DNA from: JBHJOF01 sp050330055
GTDB taxonomy: Bacteria > Pseudomonadota > Alphaproteobacteria > Kiloniellales > JAKSDN01
NCBI GenBank assembly: GCA_050330055.1
Contig: JBHJOF010000133.1
Span: forward strand, 1 to 9,149
Reading direction: 5' to 3'
DNA: 9,149 nucleotides
Shown here: piece after piece, positions 5,328-9,149 of the stretch
Layout: every line of letters begins with the position of its first letter
How positions within the stretch are numbered: the stretch's first letter is position 1
Translations under genes and position numbers: made by a program
The notes under the pieces: model-generated
The model's input: the letters and a program-made list of their open reading frames with translations, nothing else
What the model was told of the DNA's origin: nothing
Databases searched by the model: none

Positions 5328-6419
5328 ATGGAGCGCGACGTCGTCAGGGTCGGAGACTGTGTCGAACTAATGGGCTGGCTGCCGGAGCGGTCAGTCGACC
5401 TGGTGTTCGCCGACCCGCCCTACAACCTGCAGCTCGCCGGCGAGCTGACGCGTCCGAACCAGTCGGTGGTCGACGGCGTCGACGATGACTGGGACAAGTT
5501 CGAGGGCCCCATGGGACCACTGGCAGCCTACGACGACTTCACCGGCCGCTGGCTGGCCGCGGCGCAGCGAGTGCTGAAGGATGACGGCAGCCTCTGGGTG
5601 ATCGGCAGCTATCACAACATCTTCCGCGTCGGCGCCCTGCTGCAGGACCTCGGCTTCTGGATCCTGAACGACGTGGTCTGGCGCAAGACCAATCCCATGC
5701 CGAACTTCCGCGGTCGGCGCTTCACCAACGCGCACGAGACCCTGATCTGGGCGGCCAAGAGCCGCGAGGCGCGCTACACCTTCAACTACGCCGCCATGAA
5801 GGCGCTGAACGACGACCTGCAGATGCGCAGCGACTGGCTGATCCCGCTCTGTACCGGGCCCGAGCGGCTGCGCGACCCGGCCGGGCGCAAGGCCCATCCG
5901 ACGCAGAAGCCCGAGGCGCTGCTGCACCGGATCATCCTGGCGGCCAGCAAGCCGGGCGACCTGGTGCTCGATCCCTTCCTCGGCAGCGGCACCACGGCGG
6001 CGGTGGCCAAGCGCCTGCGCCGCCACTTCATCGGCTTCGAGCAGGACCAGGGCTATGCCGCCATGGCGCAGGACCGCATCGACCGCGTGCGCCCGGTGGC
6101 CGATGCCGAGCTGGTCGAGACGCCCTCCAAGCGCGACGAGCCGCGCATCCCCTTCGGCTGGCTGGTCGAGCGCGGCCTGCTCGATCCGGGCACTGTTCTC
6201 TATGGGCCCCAGGGACCCAGGGGGAAGCGCTGGACGGCGAAGGTGCGTGCCGACGGCACCTTGATCACCGCCGACTTCAAGGGCTCGATCCACCAGGTCG
6301 GCGCCCACGTCCAGGGTGCGCCGGCCTGCAACGGCTGGCTCTTCTGGAATCTTCCCGTGGAGGGCCGCCTGGTGCCGATCGACGTTCTGCGCCAGAAGCT
6401 TAGGGCCGAGCTGAGCTAG
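5328..6419 (+). CDS. ccrM: CcrM-type DNA adenine methyltransferase (GANTC)
   Basis: A complete 363-residue beta-class N6-adenine methyltransferase. The catalytic DPPY is at residues 29-32 in LVFADPPYNLQL; the AdoMet-binding motif DPFLGSGTT is at 215-223, followed by AVAKRLRRHFIGFEQD. AHPTQKPEALL (189-199) is conserved. The C-terminal DNA-binding extension typical of CcrM is present: FGWLVERGLLDPGTVLY (276-292), RWTAKVRADGTL, and KGSIHQVGAHVQGAPACNGWLFWNL, in which S320, N335 and W337 correspond in spacing to Caulobacter CcrM S315, N330 and W332. This makes GANTC the expected target, with a role in cell-cycle control. Length is close to the Caulobacter enzyme. ATG 5328 follows a GGGGGAG ribosome binding site (5315-5321). 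The five-site GACTC array lies in its promoter region. It is not a restriction-linked enzyme: no endonuclease gene is adjacent. Confidence 0.95.
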   Translation: MERDVVRVGDCVELMGWLPERSVDLVFADPPYNLQLAGELTRPNQSVVDGVDDDWDKFEGPMGPLAAYDDFTGRWLAAAQRVLKDDGSLWVIGSYHNIFRVGALLQDLGFWILNDVVWRKTNPMPNFRGRRFTNAHETLIWAAKSREARYTFNYAAMKALNDDLQMRSDWLIPLCTGPERLRDPAGRKAHPTQKPEALLHRIILAASKPGDLVLDPFLGSGTTAAVAKRLRRHFIGFEQDQGYAAMAQDRIDRVRPVADAELVETPSKRDEPRIPFGWLVERGLLDPGTVLYGPQGPRGKRWTAKVRADGTLITADFKGSIHQVGAHVQGAPACNGWLFWNLPVEGRLVPIDVLRQKLRAELS

Positions 6420-6664
6420 GCCGGCAAGGTGCCGGCGGCCATTGGAAAACCGTCAGCATTGTGAGTCTTATCACAGACAGAGCCAGGCAGTCAGGCCACC
6501 GTGCCCGCGTGGAAGGCGCTTGATCCGGGCGTTTTCCTGGCCCCGGTTTGGGGTCTTATGCGGTCCATCCCCTCGGACCGCCGTGTGGCGGCCTGGGATC
6601 CTAGCCCTCCCGACGCCTAGCCCGGCCGCCACGCGCTCCATTCGCTGACTTTCTCCCTGTCAAC
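6420..6664. other. Non-coding gap downstream of ccrM
   Basis: There is no convincing gene in this stretch: the longest plus-strand reading frame (6442-6648) has low-complexity composition, no family resemblance and no ribosome binding site. It holds one GAGTC (6463-6467), a possible structured RNA toward its right end, and leads into a strong terminator. As I recall, many alphaproteobacteria have a HAD-type hydrolase gene between ccrM and mutY; it is absent here. Confidence 0.6.
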
Positions 6665-6693
6665 TGCCGCCCGCTTTTGCGGGCGGCATTTTT
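6560..6693 (+). ncRNA. Possible small structured RNA ending in a rho-independent terminator
   Basis: Three hairpins follow one another. GCGGTCC/GGACCGC encloses an 8-nt loop (6560-6581). A 12-bp stem (6582-6593 with 6624-6635, one G-U pair) encloses a 30-nt loop containing CCTAGCCC twice (6600-6607, 6616-6623). The terminator hairpin is 6665-6688. The terminator is about 245 nt from the ccrM stop, which is unusual for the terminator of that gene alone. A weak -10-like TCTTAT (6554-6559) could start an RNA near 6566. I do not recognise 6S, SRP, tmRNA or RNase P RNA. It may simply be the ccrM 3' UTR. Confidence 0.25.
6665..6693 (+). terminator. Strong rho-independent terminator
   Basis: TGCCGCCCGC (6665-6674), loop TTTT, and GCGGGCGGCA (6679-6688) form a perfect 10-bp GC-rich stem followed by TTTTT (6689-6693). 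The T-run is on the plus strand only, so it ends rightward transcription (ccrM or a small RNA). It separates that from the convergent glycine-zipper gene, which stops at 6732. Confidence 0.9.
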
Positions 6694-6731
6694 CGTCGCT
6701 GCAGGGAGATCGCCCTTTCCGGCCGTCGGCG

Positions 6732-7343
6732 CTAGCTCACCAGCTGCCACGAACCGTCGGGCTGGCGGCAGGCGGTGCCGTAGACCTGCTGTGTCTGGCT
6801 GCCGATCACGGCCGTGGTGTTGTACTCCCGGCAGTAGCGGCCGTCGCCAGACCGGTAGGTCTGCAGCGGCGTGACCTGATAGGTCTCCTGCGGCCCGCCC
6901 CAGTGAATGGTCTGCCCGTCCGCGGCATATTCGAGTACCTGGCCGGTGCAGGCGTGGTCCGCCTGGTCCATGGTCCGGCCAATCGTGCCACCGACGATCG
7001 CGCCCAGCACCGCGCCGCCGATGATGGCCGCGGTGTTGCCGCTGCCCTTGCCGATCGTCGAGCCGACCGCCGCGCCGGCGCCGCCGCCGAGCAGCGCGCC
7101 GATCACGTCGCGATTGCAGGTGCCGAGATCGAGTCCGAACGGCAGGCCGGAAGGCTGCGCATGGTACTGCTTGTGCTTCTGCTTGTGGCCGTGCTTGTGG
7201 CCTTGCTGGGCGCGCCAGCCGTGGGCCGGGGCCCAGGGCGGCGGATCGGCCCAGGCCGCCGTGGGTCCCAGGATCATCGCCAGGCCGATCGCCAGGGCGG
7301 CGAAGGACTTGCGCGTGACATAGGGGAAAGAACTCGCGGTCAT
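6732..7343 (-). CDS. Secreted glycine-zipper protein, 17 kDa surface-antigen-like
   Basis: A 203-residue exported protein of unknown function. Residues 1-32 are a Sec signal peptide: RK, then FAALAIGLAMILGPTAA, with probable cleavage after AWA. Next come a His/Lys-rich stretch (41-61, including GHKHGHKQKHKQYH), a glycine-zipper 2TM segment (about 77-124, GALLGGGAGAAVGSTIG and AIIGGAVLGAIVGGTIG), and a C-terminal domain with YCREYNTTAVIGSQTQQVYGTACRQPDGSW (170-199), typical of Rickettsia 17 kDa/RT0821-like antigens. Cys76, 132, 171 and 192 could form disulfides. There is no lipobox, unlike the 17 kDa lipoprotein. ATG 7343 is chosen because GAGGAG (7358-7353) lies 9 nt upstream and it leaves a standard signal peptide; ATG 7391 overlaps the TATAAA -10. 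Outer-membrane or periplasmic location is inferred. Confidence 0.85.
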   Translation of the reverse strand: MTASSFPYVTRKSFAALAIGLAMILGPTAAWADPPPWAPAHGWRAQQGHKHGHKQKHKQYHAQPSGLPFGLDLGTCNRDVIGALLGGGAGAAVGSTIGKGSGNTAAIIGGAVLGAIVGGTIGRTMDQADHACTGQVLEYAADGQTIHWGGPQETYQVTPLQTYRSGDGRYCREYNTTAVIGSQTQQVYGTACRQPDGSWQLVS

Positions 7344-7390
7344 CACACCCATCTCCTCGGCTGGGGCTGCGCAGGTTTGCAGATCGGCCA

Positions 7391-7396
7391 TTTATA
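7391..7396 (-). promoter_or_regulatory. Candidate -10 element for the glycine-zipper gene
   Basis: TATAAA on the minus strand matches TATAAT at 5 of 6 positions. No good -35 is found at 17 bp. Initiation near 7384 would give a leader of about 40 nt containing the GAGGAG ribosome binding site, supporting ATG 7343. The gene thus probably has its own promoter in the 165-bp gap after mutY. Confidence 0.45.
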
Positions 7397-7508
7397 CGTA
7401 GGCATCGGTTTCCCTATCCCTAAGGCGGCGGGGGAGCCACGGGGACAAAGCTGTGACATGCATTTTTGCTATCTGTGCCAAAGGCTTATAGCCTGAGACT
7501 GGCCGGGG

Positions 7509-8603
7509 TCAGGTCACGGCGGTCTGCTTGACGGCGTGGCGGATGATCTTGTGCATGACGCTGGGCAGGGCCTGGTCGCCGAGTTCGTCGATGTGGACCC
7601 AACGCTCGTCGGCGCGCGTCGCCCTGCCGTCGCCCTGCAACCGGCCGGCCCAGACCTCGACCTCCAGATGGAAGTGGGTGAAGGTGTGGCGCACCTGGCC
7701 CGGCAACGGCCGCCAGTCCGCCTCGCCCGGCGCCGCCCGGCGCGCCTCGGTGGCGCTCCAGGCTTGGCTGCGCCAGTCGGTCGAGGGCACCTCCATCATG
7801 CCGCCGAGCAGGCCCCGCTCGGGCCGGCGGCGCAGCAGTACCCGGCCCGCCGGAGACAGGGTCCAGAAGGCGACCGCGCGCCTGGTCGGCCGCTCGGCCT
7901 TGGGCACTCGCCGCGGCAGCGTCTCGGCGCTGCCGGCGGCCCGGGCGGCGCAGCCTTGCGCCAGCGGGCAGAGCATGCACTTGGGCTTGCGCGGCAGGCA
8001 GAGCGTGGCGCCGAGGTCCATCATGGCCTGGGCGAAGTCGCCGGGCCGCCGCTCGGGCGTCAGCCGCGCAGCCAGGCGGCGCAATTCCGGCTTGGCCGCA
8101 GGCAGCGGCGTCTCCAGCGCGAAGAGCCGCGCCACCACCCGCTCGACGTTGCCGTCGACCACGGTCGCCCTGCGGTCGAAGGCGATGGCAGCGATCGCCG
8201 CCGCCGTGTAGGCGCCGATGCCGGGCAGCTTCAGCAAGTCCGCTTCGCTGTCGGGGAAGCGGCCGCCGCGCTCCTCGGCCACGACTTTGGCGCAGGTGTG
8301 CAGGTTGCGGGCGCGGGCGTAGTAGCCGAGCCCGGCCCAGGCGGTCAGCACCGCGTCGAGCGGCGCCGCGGCCAGGGCCTCGACGCTCGGCCAGCGCTCC
8401 ACGAACTTTGCGAAGTAGGGGGCGACCGCCGGAACCGTGGTCTGCTGCAGCATGATCTCGCTCAGCCAGACGCGATAGGGATCGGGACGTGCACCGCGTG
8501 GCGCGCGCCACGGCAGGCTGCGTCCCTGGCGGTCATACCAGGCGAGCAGCCGCGCAGCCGCGTCGTCGCTAAGTCGGTCGAGAGCGGCGGTGCGTTTGGC
8601 CAT
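7509..8603 (-). CDS. mutY: Adenine DNA glycosylase MutY
   Basis: A complete 364-residue MutY, which removes adenine mispaired with 8-oxoguanine in base-excision repair. Catalytic Glu49 lies in WLSEIMLQQT and Asp150 in VVDGNVERV, the same 101-residue separation as E37/D138 of E. coli MutY. The helix-hairpin-helix is LPGIGAYTAAAIAAIAF (126-142). The [4Fe-4S] cluster is C-X6-C-X2-C-X5-C (Cys202, 209, 212, 218), as in E. coli. The C-terminal NUDIX-like 8-oxoG-sensing domain (about 241-355) contains HTFTHFHLEVEVW (306-318). It has about 12 more N-terminal residues than E. coli MutY. ATG 8603 follows GGAGG with only 2 nt between, too close for normal Shine-Dalgarno pairing; a -10-like TATAGA (8616-8611) suggests a leaderless transcript. 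No 3' terminator is clear; only a 5-bp hairpin lies at 7482-7494. It is divergent from the DUF721 gene. Confidence 0.96.
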   Translation of the reverse strand: MAKRTAALDRLSDDAAARLLAWYDRQGRSLPWRAPRGARPDPYRVWLSEIMLQQTTVPAVAPYFAKFVERWPSVEALAAAPLDAVLTAWAGLGYYARARNLHTCAKVVAEERGGRFPDSEADLLKLPGIGAYTAAAIAAIAFDRRATVVDGNVERVVARLFALETPLPAAKPELRRLAARLTPERRPGDFAQAMMDLGATLCLPRKPKCMLCPLAQGCAARAAGSAETLPRRVPKAERPTRRAVAFWTLSPAGRVLLRRRPERGLLGGMMEVPSTDWRSQAWSATEARRAAPGEADWRPLPGQVRHTFTHFHLEVEVWAGRLQGDGRATRADERWVHIDELGDQALPSVMHKIIRHAVKQTAVT

Positions 8604-8612
8604 GGCCTCCTC

Positions 8613-8641
8613 TATAGTGCTCCGTGACGTATAGTGCTCCG
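8613..8641. repeat. 12-bp direct repeat in the divergent mutY/DUF721 promoter region
   Basis: TATAGTGCTCCG occurs at 8613-8624 and 8630-8641, starts 17 bp apart, separated by TGACG. On the minus strand each copy reads CGGAGCACTATA, and the mutY-proximal copy supplies TATAGA (8616-8611), a -10-like element 13 nt before the mutY ATG. On the plus strand TATAGT is a 5-of-6 match to TATAAT. The repeat could be a paired operator controlling both genes or a duplicated promoter segment. No known regulator motif is recognised. Confidence 0.6.
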
Positions 8642-8695
8642 CGACGGCTCCCTTGATACCCGCCTTGGCGGCGAGCAGAAACGGCGAAGGACGCG

Positions 8696-9149
8696 ATGCG
8701 CGACGACTCCGGGGATAAGGCGGCGCAGCCTATCGCATCGAAGGCCGGAAGGACCCAACGCCGGTCCCGTGGCCTGCGCGCCCTGGGCGAGACCTTGGCG
8801 GCGGTGACGCGCCCGGCCCTGGGCCGGCGCGGCCTGGCGGCGGGCGGCCTGCTGCACGACTGGCAGGCGATCGTCGGGCCCGAAATTGCCGCCGTGTCGC
8901 TGCCGCTCAGGCTTTCCTTCCCGCACCGCGATCGTCGCGCCGAGGGCACCCTGAACCTGCGCGTGGCGCCCGGCTATGGCGTCCTGCTGCAGCACGTCGA
9001 GCCGCAGATCCGCGAGCGCGTGAACGGCTATCTGGGTTATAACGCCGTCGCCCGGCTGCGCCTGCAGCAGGGACCGCTGAGCGGCCCGCGGCGGCCGCCA
9101 CCGTCGGCGCCGCGTTCCTTGCCTCCGGCCGCCGAAGCGCGCCTCAAGG
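8696..9149 (+). CDS. dciA: DUF721 protein, DciA-like (partial, first 151 residues)
   Basis: The gene runs off the right edge; 151 codons are visible. After a basic, disordered-looking start (residues 1-27), GLRALGETLAAVTRPALGRRG and LLHDWQAIVGPEIAAVSLPLRL (52-72, with the conserved Trp56) lead into GTLNLRVAPGYGVLLQHVEPQIRERVNGYLGYNAVARLRLQQGPL (84-128). This is the KH-like DUF721 core and its typical end. A Pro-rich tail follows. DUF721 proteins include DciA, the ancestral partner that helps load the replicative helicase DnaB in bacteria without DnaC/DnaI; this role is inferred by family. GAAGGA (8686-8691) is a short-spaced ribosome binding site 4 nt before ATG 8696. It is divergent from mutY across a 92-bp gap with a repeated 12-mer. 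Confidence 0.85.
   Translation, partial: MRDDSGDKAAQPIASKAGRTQRRSRGLRALGETLAAVTRPALGRRGLAAGGLLHDWQAIVGPEIAAVSLPLRLSFPHRDRRAEGTLNLRVAPGYGVLLQHVEPQIRERVNGYLGYNAVARLRLQQGPLSGPRRPPPSAPRSLPPAAEARLK

Noticed and set aside
6537..6553. Sigma-54-like TGGC-rich sequence
   Set aside because: The -24 GG is present but the -12 GC is GG, and no enhancer-binding context is visible.
6442..6648. 68-codon plus-strand frame after ccrM
   Set aside because: No family resemblance, no ribosome binding site, and it overlaps stable hairpins leading to the terminator; non-coding is more likely.
7344..7391. Longer start (ATG 7391) for the glycine-zipper protein
   Set aside because: It adds 16 acidic/polar residues before a normal signal peptide, overlaps a TATAAA -10, and ignores the GAGGAG placed correctly for ATG 7343.

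Overview
The window is uniformly GC-rich chromosomal DNA from an alphaproteobacterium, most likely a Rhodospirillales-type lineage. The assignment rests on a CcrM-type GANTC methyltransferase directly downstream of rnhB, two LexA boxes of the alphaproteobacterial type (GTTC-N7-GTTC), an alphaproteobacterial DUF721/DciA-type protein beside mutY, and an intergenic hairpin repeat of a kind I recall as common in this class. I see no phage, transposase or CRISPR and no sign of recent transfer.

Layout, left to right: the start of a family-2 glycosyltransferase (minus strand, cut by the left edge); a divergent APH/choline-kinase-fold phosphotransferase; a 195-bp regulatory intergenic region with two LexA boxes and four GANTC sites; a PA0069-family (SplB-like) radical SAM protein ending in a possible sliding-clamp-binding peptide; a CPA2-type cation:proton antiporter without an RCK domain; a 154-bp inverted double-hairpin repeat; rnhB (RNase HII); a regularly spaced array of five GACTC sites; the CcrM-type methyltransferase; a 312-bp non-coding stretch ending in a strong rho-independent terminator and possibly holding a structured RNA; a secreted glycine-zipper protein (minus); mutY (minus); and, divergent from mutY, a DUF721 (DciA-like) gene cut by the right edge.

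Most of the window serves genome maintenance: a probably SOS-controlled radical SAM enzyme, removal of ribonucleotides from DNA (RNase HII), cell-cycle methylation (CcrM), repair of A:8-oxoG mispairs (MutY) and a probable helicase-loading factor (DciA). The two most notable regulatory signals are the five GACTC sites at 13, 13, 13 and 14 bp in front of the gene for the enzyme that methylates GANTC, which suggests methylation-sensed feedback, and the paired LexA boxes in front of the radical SAM gene, one of them covering a promoter that would give a leaderless mRNA. Several genes here have a -10-like element 12-15 nt before the ATG, suggesting that leaderless transcripts are common in this organism.
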